Positions 16,181 through 24,937 are shown, counted from the stretch's first letter. The stretch is 64,000 nt of DNA from Sandaracinus amylolyticus (GCF_021631985.1 NZ_CP070225.1:3472001-3536000), one strand, 5' to 3'. The notes: generated from the sequence alone by a model not told the origin. Program-made: numbers and translations.

Positions 16181-17041
16181 CTATCCCATTTCTCCGGGTC
16201 TCCGCAAGTGAGGCCCCGCGCGATGCTCGACCCCGTCGATCGGCGGCAGCGACACGTCGCCCGCGAGCGCGCGCGACAGACGAGCGTGCAGGCGAGCGTT
16301 GCTCGCGAGGATGCGACCGGCGTCGAGCGCGACCGGCGATCCGTCGAAGTCCGTGACCAGGCCGCCCGCTTCGCGCACGAAGAGCGTGCTCGCGGCGACG
16401 TCCCACGGCTTCAGGCCGAGGTCCCAGAACGCGTCGTACGATCCGTCGGCGACCATCGCGATCTCGATCGCGCCGGCGCCGCAACGTCGCACGCCGTGCG
16501 TCGCCGCGTCGAGCGCGAGGAACGCACGGTAGTTGTTGTCGCCGCGGCTCGCGCGCCAGGAGGGAAATCCGGTCGAGAGCAGCGCGTCGTCGAGCAGCGT
16601 GGTCTGCGAGACCTGGCAGCGCGCGCCGTTGCGGGTGACGCCGCCGCCGCGCGTCGCGCACCACTCGAGCGAGAGCGCGGGCGCGATCACGATCCCGACG
16701 ACCGGCTCGCCCTCGTGCACGAGCGCCATCGAGACACAGAAGAAAGGATGCCCGTGCGCGAAGTTCGTGGTGCCGTCGAGGGGGTCGACGAACCACACGA
16801 GCGAGCCGCCCTCCCCTCCGCCTTCTTCGCCGACGATCGCGTGCGACGGGAAGCGCGCGCCGAGCTGCTCGCGGATGAGCGACTCGCTCGCGAGGTCGGC
16901 GTCGGTGACGAGATCGCTGCGCGACTTCGATCGCACCTCGGGGGTGCCGCGCCATCGGTCGGCGAGCACCTTCGCCGCGGCGCGCGCCACGGGCAGCGCG
17001 TCGCGGAGGATGGTCTCGAGGTCCTTCGAGTCGAGCGTCAT
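16181..17041 (-). CDS. Inositol monophosphatase family protein
   Basis: The 286 aa Mg-dependent phosphatase of the IMPase fold has the first metal-site motif in GEEGG, followed by VDPLDGTTNFAHG (DPxDGTTNF). The second signature is PWDVAASTLFVREAGG. Both match active inositol-1-phosphatases, and the length is typical. The frame opens at 17206, but the ATG at 17041 (MTLDSKDLETIL) starts the folded domain, and the extra 55 residues have no family match. Given ino1 two genes downstream, hydrolysis of inositol 1-phosphate to free myo-inositol is the likely job. A CysQ or fructose-bisphosphatase-like role is a weaker alternative. Confidence 0.9.
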   Translation of the reverse strand: MTLDSKDLETILRDALPVARAAAKVLADRWRGTPEVRSKSRSDLVTDADLASESLIREQLGARFPSHAIVGEEGGGEGGSLVWFVDPLDGTTNFAHGHPFFCVSMALVHEGEPVVGIVIAPALSLEWCATRGGGVTRNGARCQVSQTTLLDDALLSTGFPSWRASRGDNNYRAFLALDAATHGVRRCGAGAIEIAMVADGSYDAFWDLGLKPWDVAASTLFVREAGGLVTDFDGSPVALDAGRILASNARLHARLSRALAGDVSLPPIDGVEHRAGPHLRRPGEMG

Positions 17042-17301
17042 CGGGGAGTCGCGGCGCTCATCAGCAACGGACGGGCCAGCGATCCGGACACGCGTACAGT
17101 GCTCGGAGGTGTGCGCATTTTTCGGCTGATCGGCCGGAAATTGCTCCGTCGCCCGACGAAGCGCGGGGTCCACAGTGTGAAACCCCGGCGACGTGGAGCG
17201 CGTCACACGCGAAAGGCGCTACGCACAAGCGCGCAACACACTTCGCACTTTGCAAGTCCGCAGGTCGTGGCGTCCCGGATTGGGAGTCCATCGTCCTCGT
17301 C

Positions 17302-17330
17302 GTGACGGTGCGCGTCTCGCTCGCTACCCT
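17302..17330 (+). promoter_or_regulatory. Putative promoter of the RCC1-repeat lipoprotein gene
   Basis: GTGACG (17302-17307), a 17-bp spacer and TACCCT (17325-17330). The hexamer ends 8 nt before the ATG at 17339, so transcription would begin almost at the start codon. The rest of the 297-bp divergent gap (17042-17338) shows nothing else clear. Confidence 0.45.
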
Positions 17331-17338
17331 CGCGCGCG

Positions 17339-18952
17339 ATGATCTCCCGGTTTCGTGCGGGTGCGCTGGTGCTCGCGATCGCGCTGGGCTGCACCGAGGA
17401 TCTCCAGCTCGGCGGCCTCTGCTCGTACAACAGCGACTGTCCGTCGGGGCTGGTGTGCGGCTTCGGGCGCTGCCGCGCCGAGTGCCAGCAGAGCGTGGAC
17501 TGCCCCGCGGGCGCAATGTGCCTGGTCGACGAGAGCGGCGTGGGATCGTGCTCGGTCGTCGAGGACGCGTGCGAGCGCGACGCCCAGTGCCAGGGCGGGC
17601 TGCGCTGCGCGCTGGGCCGCTGCGTGAACGGGTGCGAGGATGACGGCGACTGCGCGCAGGGCGATCAGTGCTGGAGCGTGCCCGCGCTCGACATGGCGAT
17701 CTGCGTGGACCCGCGCGCGCGACCGGAGGCCGGGATGCCCGTCGAGCTCGACGCGGGCGTCGATGCGAGCACCGGTGACGACGACGACGCGGGCGCGGAC
17801 GGCGGCTCGAGCGACGCGGGGATCGACGGTGGAACGTGCCGAGGACCGGGCTGCGATCCGGTGCGGCGCGTCGGGCTCGGATGGCAGCACGCGTGCGCGG
17901 TGACCGAGGCGGGACGCGTGTGGTGCTGGGGACGCGACGTCGCGGGCGAGAGCTCGGGCGTGCGCCCCGACACCGCGGAGTGCGGCGTCGAGTACTGCCG
18001 CACCCGTCCCATCGAGGTGCGGCCCTTCGAAGAGGGTCGCCGCGCCGTCGATCTCGCGCTGGGCGACAGCTATTCGTGCGCGCTGATGGAGGACGGCAGC
18101 ATCCAGTGCTGGGGCGCGCGGCCCACGCCCGAGCCGCTGTCGCGCACGCCCGCGCTCGTCGAGCTCCCGCCGAACGGAGAGCCGGTGCGCGATGCGATCG
18201 CGATCCGCGCGGGACGCAGTCACTTCTTGTTCGAGCTCGCGGCCGGGATCTACGGCGCGGGAGACGGAACGCGCGGCGAGCTGGAGGGCGCGGACGGACC
18301 GACGCCGGTGCGCATCGACGATCGCCCGACGTCGAGCCGCTTCGGCGCGGGCGCGTTCTTCAGCTGCTCGGTCGAGAGCGGCGTCGCGTCGTGCTGGGGA
18401 TCGAACCGCTTCCGCCAGCTCGGTCGCGCCGAGCCCGCGCCGGCCGACGACGCGTTCGATCCCCAGCCCGCGCCGGTCGAGTCGATCGGGATCGGGCCGG
18501 TGATCGATCTCGTGGTCGGTGGTCAGCACGCGTGCGCCGAGGACGCGGACGCCGTGATCACGTGCTGGGGCCACTCGCGCGACGCGACGCCGACGCTCGC
18601 AGTGCCCGCGCGCGTGATCACCGGTGGCGCGGTGCTGCGCGATCTCGCGAGCGCGTCGAGCGCCGATCATCAGCTCACGTGCGCGCGCAGCGACACCAGC
18701 CCGTCGCGCGCGTACTGCTGGGGGCGTCCTTCGTCGTTCTTGCGCTTCTATCCCGAGGGCACCCTGGACACGACCCGCGCGGTCGCGATGTGGCCGACGA
18801 TGCTGGGCGACGTCGCGCAGGTCGCGACCGACGGCGGGACGGGGTGCGTGGTGAGCGACGGAGACGTGCTCTGCTGGGGAGACAATTCGGCGGGTCAGCT
18901 CGCGCAGGGCGACGGCGCGGGACACAGCGGACCGGTGCGCGTGCGCTGGTGA
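17339..18952 (+). CDS. RCC1-repeat lipoprotein with Cys-rich N-terminus
   Basis: The 537 aa protein has a lipoprotein signal (MISRFRAGALVLAIALGC, lipobox ALGC). A Cys-rich region with three EB/Dickkopf-like modules follows at about 20-125. An Asp/Ala/Gly linker spans 130-170. Then come seven RCC1-like repeats, each centred on CxxxxxxGxxxCWG, such as HACAVTEAGRVWCWG, SCALMEDGSIQCWG and GCVVSDGDVLCWG. The count fits a seven-bladed propeller. The third repeat lacks the Cys/Trp signature. It is probably an outer-membrane surface or periplasmic lipoprotein. Such proteins are common in Polyangiales genomes and have no defined role. It is likely monocistronic. Confidence 0.85.
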   Translation: MISRFRAGALVLAIALGCTEDLQLGGLCSYNSDCPSGLVCGFGRCRAECQQSVDCPAGAMCLVDESGVGSCSVVEDACERDAQCQGGLRCALGRCVNGCEDDGDCAQGDQCWSVPALDMAICVDPRARPEAGMPVELDAGVDASTGDDDDAGADGGSSDAGIDGGTCRGPGCDPVRRVGLGWQHACAVTEAGRVWCWGRDVAGESSGVRPDTAECGVEYCRTRPIEVRPFEEGRRAVDLALGDSYSCALMEDGSIQCWGARPTPEPLSRTPALVELPPNGEPVRDAIAIRAGRSHFLFELAAGIYGAGDGTRGELEGADGPTPVRIDDRPTSSRFGAGAFFSCSVESGVASCWGSNRFRQLGRAEPAPADDAFDPQPAPVESIGIGPVIDLVVGGQHACAEDADAVITCWGHSRDATPTLAVPARVITGGAVLRDLASASSADHQLTCARSDTSPSRAYCWGRPSSFLRFYPEGTLDTTRAVAMWPTMLGDVAQVATDGGTGCVVSDGDVLCWGDNSAGQLAQGDGAGHSGPVRVRW

Positions 18953-18973
18953 GAATTCCTCGTTGATTCCGCC

Positions 18974-18996
18974 GCGCGCGCCCTTGCGGCGCGCGC
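18974..18996 (+). terminator. GC hairpin between the RCC1 lipoprotein and ffh
   Basis: A 9-bp perfect stem (GCGCGCGCC 18974-18982 with GGCGCGCGC 18988-18996) has a 5-nt loop. It lies 22 nt past the stop, with no T-run. It may terminate weakly or insulate ffh. Confidence 0.45.
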
Positions 18997-19025
18997 GAGC
19001 GCCGTGCTAGGCAGCCCGACCGACG

Positions 19026-20618
19026 ATGTTCGAGACCTTGACCAAGGGGTTCCGCGCCGCGCGGAACCGTCTCGCGGGCCTGACCGAGCTCACCGAGGAG
19101 AACCTCGAGCCGGCGCTCCGCGACGTGCGCCTCTCGCTGCTCGAGGCCGACGTCGAATTCGGCGTCGTGAAGCGATTCCTCGGCCGCGTGAAGGAGTCGG
19201 TGATCGGCGAGACGATCACCAACGAGGTCGAGGCCAAGGGCAAGAAGCTCAAGATCGGCCCGGCCGAGCGCTTCATCAAGGCATGCCAGGACGAGCTCGT
19301 CGGCATGATGAAGAGCGAGGGCCCGGCGATCATCCACGCCAAGGCCCCGCAGCCGACCGGCATCATGATGGTCGGTCTCCAGGGCTCCGGTAAGACGACG
19401 ACCACCGGCAAGCTCGCGCGCCTGCTCGAGTCGCAGGGGAAGAAGCCCCTCCTCGTCGCGGCCGACGTGCAGCGCCCGGGCGCGATCGAGCAGCTCAAGG
19501 TGCTCGGCGAGCGCCTCTCGATCCCGGTGTTCTCGATCCCCGGTGGTCGCCCCGTCGACATCTGCACGAAGGCGATCGATCACGCGCGCAAGCTCAAGCG
19601 CGACGTGATCATCTACGACACGGCGGGCCGTCTCGCGGTCGACGAGCCGCTGATGGTCGAGCTCCAGCAGATCAAGACGAACACGAAGGCGGAGAACGTC
19701 TTCATGGTCGTCGACGCGATGATCGGTCAGGACGCCGTGAAGACGGCGGCCGCGTTCCACGAGCGCCTCGGTCTCACCGGCGTGGTGATGACGAAGCTCG
19801 ACGGCGACGCGCGCGGCGGCGCCGCGCTGTCGATCCGCGAGGTCACGGGCGCGCCCGTGAAGTTCGTCGGCATGGGCGAGGGCCTCGACAAGCTCGAGGA
19901 GTTCCGCCCCGAGGGCATGGCCAGCCGGATCCTCGGCTTCGGCGATGTCGTCGGCCTGATGAAGGACTTCGAAGGCGTCGTCGACCAGAACAAGGCCGAG
20001 CAGGACGCGAAGCGGATGCTCGAGGGGCGCTTCACGCTCCACGACTTCCTGGAGCAGATCCGCATGCTCCAGAAGATGGGCCCGCTGCAGGACCTCTTCG
20101 AGAAGCTGCCCTTCTTCGCCGACAGCGTGCCCGAGGGCTTCCAGGTCGACGAGAAGGAGCTCAAGCGCGCCGAGGCGATCGTCAGCTCGATGACGAAGCG
20201 CGAGCGCGTCGAGCCCGAGCTGTTCGCGAAGGACAAGGGCCGCATCCTTCGCGTCGCGAAGGGCTCGGGCCGCACCGACAAGGAGGTCGTCGATCTCCTC
20301 CAGCGCTTCTCGTTCATGAAGCAGATGATGGGCGACATCGGCCAGCAGGCCGGGTTGCTCCAGCGCCTGCCCGGCATGAAGCAGATGGCGATGTCCAAGC
20401 GCCTCAACGAGATGGTGCGCACCACCGGTCTCGAGGCGAACCCGATGATGTCGTCGCTCGCGGATCAGCTGCTCGAGGCGGCGGTCGCGGGCGAAGGCCC
20501 GATGGCGGCGATGATGCGCGGCGCGGCCGGTCCGAAGGCGATCAAGCCCGGCGACAAGACCAAGAAGAAGCACCTGCGCAAGCTGCAGAAGCAGGCGCGC
20601 AAGAAGTCGCGCAAGTGA
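19026..20618 (+). CDS. ffh: Signal recognition particle GTPase Ffh (SRP54)
   Basis: The 530 aa protein has the full SRP54 plan. The N domain is at 1-95. The G domain carries GLQGSGKTTTTGKLA (P-loop), DTAGR, TKLDGDARGGAALS and the closing GMGEGLDKLEEF. The Met-rich M domain from about 325 carries MLQKMGPLQ and MKQMAMSKRLNEM. It binds SRP RNA and signal sequences and docks with FtsY to deliver nascent membrane proteins. It is longer than the usual 450 residues because of a Lys-rich tail. Codon use is richer in Lys/AAG than in the neighbours, as expected for a highly expressed gene. I did not find the 4.5S RNA in the window. Confidence 0.97.
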   Translation: MFETLTKGFRAARNRLAGLTELTEENLEPALRDVRLSLLEADVEFGVVKRFLGRVKESVIGETITNEVEAKGKKLKIGPAERFIKACQDELVGMMKSEGPAIIHAKAPQPTGIMMVGLQGSGKTTTTGKLARLLESQGKKPLLVAADVQRPGAIEQLKVLGERLSIPVFSIPGGRPVDICTKAIDHARKLKRDVIIYDTAGRLAVDEPLMVELQQIKTNTKAENVFMVVDAMIGQDAVKTAAAFHERLGLTGVVMTKLDGDARGGAALSIREVTGAPVKFVGMGEGLDKLEEFRPEGMASRILGFGDVVGLMKDFEGVVDQNKAEQDAKRMLEGRFTLHDFLEQIRMLQKMGPLQDLFEKLPFFADSVPEGFQVDEKELKRAEAIVSSMTKRERVEPELFAKDKGRILRVAKGSGRTDKEVVDLLQRFSFMKQMMGDIGQQAGLLQRLPGMKQMAMSKRLNEMVRTTGLEANPMMSSLADQLLEAAVAGEGPMAAMMRGAAGPKAIKPGDKTKKKHLRKLQKQARKKSRK

Positions 20619-20663
20619 TGTGAGCGCGGGGCTGCGAGCTCCGCGCGAGGAATCGAGATCACG

Positions 20664-22070
20664 ATGAAGAAGAGCGTCCTCGTCTTCCTTGTCGCTTCGC
20701 TCGCGATCGCGTGCGTGGAGCAAGCGCCCGAGCTGAGCGCGGCGGAGCGCGAGCAGCTGCGCGAGAACATCTCGCGCGAAGCGCCGCACCCGCAGCACGA
20801 GCTCGACATCAACTTCGAGAACCGCGTGCGGCTGATCGGCTACGACGTCAGCACCGAGACCGTCACGCCGGGCCAGGCGTTCACGATCACTTGGTACTGG
20901 CACGCGCAGCGTCAGCTCGACGGCGGCTGGCAGATCTTCACGCACCTCGCGGACGGGCGCGGCGAGAACCGCGTCAACGAGGACACCAACGGTGTCGTGC
21001 GCCAGCTCTACCAGCCGGGCCGCTGGCGCGAGGGCGAGTACATCGAGGACCCGCAGACGATCACGCTGCCGGCCGACTGGGGCTCGGATCAGGTCGTCTT
21101 CTACCTCGGGCTCTGGAATGGGCCGCACCGCCTGTCGATCTCGCGCGGTCCGAGCGACGGCGAGAACCGCGCGCGCGCGGCGCAGCTGAGCGTCGCGACC
21201 GGGCCCACCGCCCAGGCCGCGCCGGAGCGCCCCGCGACGCCGCCGCCGTCGATCCGTGCGCAGCACGCGACGGGCGGCGTGCGCATCGACGGCCGGCTCG
21301 ACGACGCCGCGTGGCAGGTGCCCGCGTCGACGGGGTTCGTGAACACGGTGACCGGCGCGACGGGCGACGTGCGCGCGACGGTGCGCACCCTCTGGGACGC
21401 GCAGAAGCTCTACGTCGCCTTCGAGGTCGACGACACGTTCCTGCGCAACACGCTCGAGGGCCGCGACGCGCACCTCTGGGAGCAGGACGCGGTCGAGATC
21501 ATGGTCGATCCCGACGGCGACGGGCGGAACTACTTCGAGCTGCAGGTCTCGCCGACGGGCGAGGTGTTCGACACGCGTTACGACAGCCGTCGCGTGCCGG
21601 GCCCGATCGGTCACGCGGACTGGAACGCGGCGATCGAAGCGAGCGTCGCGACGCGCGGCACCGCGAACGACGACGCGGACGACGAGGGCTACAGCGTCGA
21701 GATCGCGATCCCGTGGAGCAGCTTCGTCGCGCCCGACGGCTCGGCGATGAGCGCGCCTCCCTCGGAGAGCACGTGGCGCATGAACTTCTACGTGATGGAC
21801 ACGACGCGCAGCGGATCGCGCTCGTCGGGTTGGTCGCCGACGCTCGAGCGCGACTTCCACGTGCCGGCGCGCTTCGGTCGCGTGACGTTCGCGCCGGCGC
21901 CGGTCGCGGCGGCCGAGCCTGCGGCGGAAGCGGCGCCCGCGCCGACCGCGCGCGCGATCCAGATCTCGCCCGAAGCACAGCGTCAGCTCCAGCGCGCGAT
22001 CGCGGCGGGCTCGCGGCCCTCGGCCGAGGCGGTCCGCCGGCACGGGCTCGAGCCGCTGCCGCAGCAGTGA
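20664..22070 (+). CDS. Lipoprotein with CBM9-like C-terminal domain
   Basis: The 468 aa protein has a lipobox (MKKSVLVFLVASLAIAC). An N-terminal beta domain at about 45-180 carries YDVSTETVTPGQAFTITWYW. A Pro/Ala linker follows, then a family-9 carbohydrate-binding-like domain at about 205-410 starting RIDGRLDDAAWQVP, with LYVAFEVDD, DAVEIMVDPDGDG and YSVEIAIPWSSF. The CBM9 fold is also found in extracellular enzymes and c-type-cytochrome-linked proteins, so ligand binding is likely but the ligand is open. The C-terminal 60 residues are Ala-rich with an ISPEAQRQLQRAI helix. It starts 45 nt after ffh and converges on yqgE with 1 nt between stops. Confidence 0.8.
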   Translation: MKKSVLVFLVASLAIACVEQAPELSAAEREQLRENISREAPHPQHELDINFENRVRLIGYDVSTETVTPGQAFTITWYWHAQRQLDGGWQIFTHLADGRGENRVNEDTNGVVRQLYQPGRWREGEYIEDPQTITLPADWGSDQVVFYLGLWNGPHRLSISRGPSDGENRARAAQLSVATGPTAQAAPERPATPPPSIRAQHATGGVRIDGRLDDAAWQVPASTGFVNTVTGATGDVRATVRTLWDAQKLYVAFEVDDTFLRNTLEGRDAHLWEQDAVEIMVDPDGDGRNYFELQVSPTGEVFDTRYDSRRVPGPIGHADWNAAIEASVATRGTANDDADDEGYSVEIAIPWSSFVAPDGSAMSAPPSESTWRMNFYVMDTTRSGSRSSGWSPTLERDFHVPARFGRVTFAPAPVAAAEPAAEAAPAPTARAIQISPEAQRQLQRAIAAGSRPSAEAVRRHGLEPLPQQ

Positions 22071-22071
22071 G

Positions 22072-22641
22072 TCAGCAGAAGTCGCCGCCCGACGGCGAGA
22101 TGATGCGTCCCGGATCGATGCCCGACTGAGCCAGCACGCGCGACCAACGCTGCTCGGGATCGACGTCGAACACGATCGACGGATCGAGATCACCCGGCAG
22201 CCACGCGCCCTGGCGGAACTCCGCGTCGAGCTGTCCCTCGGCCCACCCCGCGTAGCCGAGCGCGAGCATCGAGCGACGCGGCGCGCCTTCGCGCGCGATG
22301 CGCTCGAGCAGCTTCCGCGACGCGCTCACCGCGAGCCGATCGTGCACGACGAGCGCATCGTCGAGATCGGCGCGCGGCGCATCGTGGGGATCGAAGAGGA
22401 TCCACCCCGACTGCGGTGCGACCGGCCCACCCGTGTAGATCGGCAGCGAGTCGCCCGCCGACGAGTCGAGGCCGAGCGCGTCGACGACCTGACCGAACGA
22501 GAGCTGCGATGGGCGGTTCACCACGAAGCCCAGCGACCCGTTCGGCCCGTGCTCCACCAGCAGCACGACACCACGCGTGAAGTTGGGATCGCGCAGCGTG
22601 GGCATCGCCACGACGAACCCGGGCGCGAGATCGTTCTGCAC
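22072..22641 (-). CDS. YqgE/AlgH family protein (UPF0301)
   Basis: The 189 aa protein matches UPF0301 along its length: LAPGFVVAMPTLRDPNFTRGV at the N-terminus, VVLLVEHGPNGSLGFVVNRP, IYTGGPVAPQSGWILF and LALGYAGWAEGQLDAE. The family is widespread in proteobacteria and is linked to alginate regulation in pseudomonads, but its biochemical role is unclear. The start is a GTG. It is small, cytoplasmic and apparently monocistronic. It is convergent with the CBM9-like lipoprotein. Confidence 0.9.
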   Translation of the reverse strand: MQNDLAPGFVVAMPTLRDPNFTRGVVLLVEHGPNGSLGFVVNRPSQLSFGQVVDALGLDSSAGDSLPIYTGGPVAPQSGWILFDPHDAPRADLDDALVVHDRLAVSASRKLLERIAREGAPRRSMLALGYAGWAEGQLDAEFRQGAWLPGDLDPSIVFDVDPEQRWSRVLAQSGIDPGRIISPSGGDFC

Positions 22642-22739
22642 GAGGTCCGATGCTGCCAGAGCCGCGCGACGGATGTCGAGCGCGCGCGAGCTCTCCTCGT
22701 GCTCGAGGAGCGCCCGCGCGCGCCGGCGTGCACACGCGA

Positions 22740-23813
22740 TCAGCGGATCAGGTTGCGCTCTTCCGCCTCGGTCTTCGCGCGGTCCTTCGCCACCTTCGCG
22801 CCCTCCTTGACGGAGTCGATCGCGACGTGGCGCGCCTCGTCGGCGATGCGTCGCGCACGACCGAGGACCTGCTGGCGACGGTCACCGAGCAGACGATCCT
22901 CGCGCCGCGTGTGCGGCAGCGCGAGCCCGAGCCCGATGCCGGCGAGCAGCGCGATCGCGCCGAACGCGATCGGGTTGGCGTCGAACGCCTCGTTGCTCGC
23001 ATCGCGCGCACGATACGCGCGCTCGCGCGAGCGCTCCGCCATGACGCGGCTGCGATCCCGCGAACGCGTCGCGAGCTCCGACGCACGACCCCTCATGTCC
23101 TCGCTGAAGTGCGACGCGCGACCCCTCATGTCCTCGCTGAAGTGCGACGCGCGACCTCTCATGTCTTCGCTGAAGTGCGACGCACGCTCGCGCGCGTCGT
23201 GCGAAGCAGTCGAGAAGCGACCCTTCACGTCGCGCGCTCTGCTGCCCACGCGCTCGCGCGCGACCCGCGCGCGCTCCTTCGCGTTCTTGAGCCCGTTGCT
23301 CGGGACCTCGCCGTACGTCTCGGCGGGCGCCACCTCGGTGCGCATCGAGCTCGGAATCGGGCCCATCACGCCGGTCGCGTAGTCGATGGTCTCGTCGACC
23401 TCGATGTCGACGTCGAGATCGACCAGCGGCTCCACGTCGAGCTCCTCGCTCGCACGCAGCGGACGGAACGTCTCCCACACGAGCCAGCCCGCGCCGAGCC
23501 CGATCATCGCGACCGGGATCGGGTTCGCGCGCACCGCCGCTCCGAAGTCGGTGCCGACGCGCGACGCGTTGGACCTCACCAGCGTCGCGGTCTCGCCCAC
23601 GCGCTCCGCGACTCGATCGCGCGTCTCCATCGCCCGCTCCTTCACGCGATCACGCGTCTCGAACGCGCGCTCCTTCACCGTGTCGCGGACCGTGGCGCGC
23701 GCGTACTCGGGCGTCAGCTTGCCCTCGATCGCGTCGATCTCCGAAGAGATGCGCTGCCGCGTGTCCTCGATGTCCTTCCGGATGTCGTCGATGTTCTCTT
23801 CGTTGTCGCTCAT
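22740..23813 (-). CDS. DUF3618-domain membrane protein with tandem repeat
   Basis: The 357 aa protein starts MSDNEENIDDIRKDIEDTRQRI, the DUF3618 helix that precedes a transmembrane segment in envelope proteins. The ATG at 23813 has GGAGG 8 nt upstream and overlaps the stop of the previous gene by 4 nt (ATGA), ruling out the longer frame from 23969. Long amphipathic Arg/Glu helices follow, with a hydrophobic segment near 95 and another near 285 (NPIAFGAIALLAGIGLGLAL). An 11-residue unit ASHFSEDMRGR is repeated three times around residue 215. These proteins cluster with holin-X and helical membrane proteins, as here. The role is unknown, possibly envelope stress. Confidence 0.75.
   Translation of the reverse strand: MSDNEENIDDIRKDIEDTRQRISSEIDAIEGKLTPEYARATVRDTVKERAFETRDRVKERAMETRDRVAERVGETATLVRSNASRVGTDFGAAVRANPIPVAMIGLGAGWLVWETFRPLRASEELDVEPLVDLDVDIEVDETIDYATGVMGPIPSSMRTEVAPAETYGEVPSNGLKNAKERARVARERVGSRARDVKGRFSTASHDARERASHFSEDMRGRASHFSEDMRGRASHFSEDMRGRASELATRSRDRSRVMAERSRERAYRARDASNEAFDANPIAFGAIALLAGIGLGLALPHTRREDRLLGDRRQQVLGRARRIADEARHVAIDSVKEGAKVAKDRAKTEAEERNLIR
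23086..23184. repeat. Three tandem copies of a 33-bp unit
   Basis: Units lie at 23086-23118, 23119-23151 and 23152-23184. The first two are identical and the third has three changes. They are in frame and encode an 11-residue helix repeat in the DUF3618 protein. The near-identity suggests recent expansion and possible copy-number variation. Confidence 0.95.
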
Positions 23814-24256
23814 CGCACCGCCTCCCGCACCATGCGGACGTCGTTCTTCACACTTCGGATCGACTCCCTCGGCGCGAGATGCTCGCTCTGGAGCCGGTTC
23901 TTCCCGATCACCATCGCGGTCACACCGGCCGCGATCAGCACGAAGCCGACGAGCAACGCCGCGAGCCACGCCGGCATGACCAGCGCGAGCCCCAGGACGA
24001 TCGCTGCGGTCAGCGAGAGCAGCCCGAGGTAGGCGATCATGCCGCCCGCGCCGAGCACGATGCCCTGACGCTGCGCGGTCGAGATCTTCTGCTCGGTCTC
24101 CGCGCGGAAGAGCTGCGCTTCCTTGCGGATCAACGTCATCGAGTCGTTCGAGAGATCGCGGAGCAGCTGGGTCAGCGAGCGATCCTGGATCGCGCCTCCG
24201 TCGCCGGTGCTCGTGATCGCCTCGCGCGTCTCGTTCCCACGCGTGTAGACCTCCAC
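23810..24256 (-). CDS. Holin-X-like small membrane protein
   Basis: The 148 aa protein has an N-terminal amphipathic helix with SLTQLLRDLSNDSMTLIRKE (residues 27-46), then two long transmembrane helices at about 70-92 and 95-115. This matches the putative actinobacterial holin-X family (holin superfamily III). In chromosomal settings this family is usually not a phage holin. It travels with DUF3618 and YtxH-like genes, as it does here. The start codon follows GGAGG. The downstream overlap with the DUF3618 gene implies translational coupling. Confidence 0.75.
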   Translation of the reverse strand: MEVYTRGNETREAITSTGDGGAIQDRSLTQLLRDLSNDSMTLIRKEAQLFRAETEQKISTAQRQGIVLGAGGMIAYLGLLSLTAAIVLGLALVMPAWLAALLVGFVLIAAGVTAMVIGKNRLQSEHLAPRESIRSVKNDVRMVREAVR

Positions 24257-24268
24257 GGCGTCCTCCGA

Positions 24269-24937
24269 TCAGCTCTGGTTGTCGCCGCCGCCGCCGCCCG
24301 AGGAGCCGCCGCCGAACGTGCCGCTCGGAGGCGAGTACGGATACGCGGTGCTCGGCGACTGCGCGCTCGGGTAGGACGAGCCGAACGACGAGCTCGGCGT
24401 GTTGCCGGGCGTCGTCACCGGCGTGCCCACGGGCTGCACCGGCGACGTGACGACCGACTCGGCCTCGGGATATCCGGTGCCGACGTCGTAGCCGCCCATC
24501 GCGTAGCCCTCCTCGACCGTCGTGCCGCCGTCGGGGCTGCTCTTGAAGAAGCGACCGAGCACCAGGCCGAACGCGAACGCGCCGCCCAGGAAGAGCGCGG
24601 GCTGCGTGCGCGCGAAGCGCTCGACGCCGTCGACGAGATCGATCGCACGGTGCTCGCGCAGGTAGCGCGACGCGCGGTCGATCTGGTCGCCGAGGCTGTC
24701 GGCGTACTGCGAGAGATCGCCCGCCTGCTCGTCGCCGCGGAGGTTGTCCCCCGTGCCGCGCACCGCGTGCGCGATGTGCTCGAGCTGCTCCGCGAGTCGA
24801 TCCTTGCCGTGCTCCGCGAGCGAGCGGATCTGCTCCTTCGCGTTCTCCGCCTGATGCTTCGCCTGCTGCTCGAGGTCGCGCCTCGACCCCAGGCCGCCGG
24901 ACGTCGGCTGCCCGATCCGGTTCTCGAGTTCCACCAC
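24269..24937 (-). CDS. Helical membrane protein of unknown function
   Basis: About 222 aa from a GTG at 24937 with GGAGG 5 nt upstream. An in-frame ATG further up (25048) lacks a ribosome site and adds an unconvincing tail. Residues 10-115 are charged helices with repeated Gln/Glu/Arg heptads (HQAENAKEQIRSLAEHGKDR). A single hydrophobic segment (PALFLGGAFAFGLVLGRFF) follows. The C-terminal 80 residues are a Pro/Ser/Thr/Gly-rich tail. It resembles proteins found next to holin-X and DUF3618 genes. It ends 12 nt from the holin-X start, so the three form one operon. Confidence 0.65.
   Translation of the reverse strand: MVELENRIGQPTSGGLGSRRDLEQQAKHQAENAKEQIRSLAEHGKDRLAEQLEHIAHAVRGTGDNLRGDEQAGDLSQYADSLGDQIDRASRYLREHRAIDLVDGVERFARTQPALFLGGAFAFGLVLGRFFKSSPDGGTTVEEGYAMGGYDVGTGYPEAESVVTSPVQPVGTPVTTPGNTPSSSFGSSYPSAQSPSTAYPYSPPSGTFGGGSSGGGGGDNQS

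Noticed and set aside
18953-19025. Possible 4.5S RNA next to ffh
   Set aside because: No GGAA-tetraloop hairpin of the right size; only a simple GC stem is present.
18675-22193. Minus-strand open frame of 1172 codons
   Set aside because: Antisense to ffh and two lipoprotein genes with certain motifs; length comes from GC bias.
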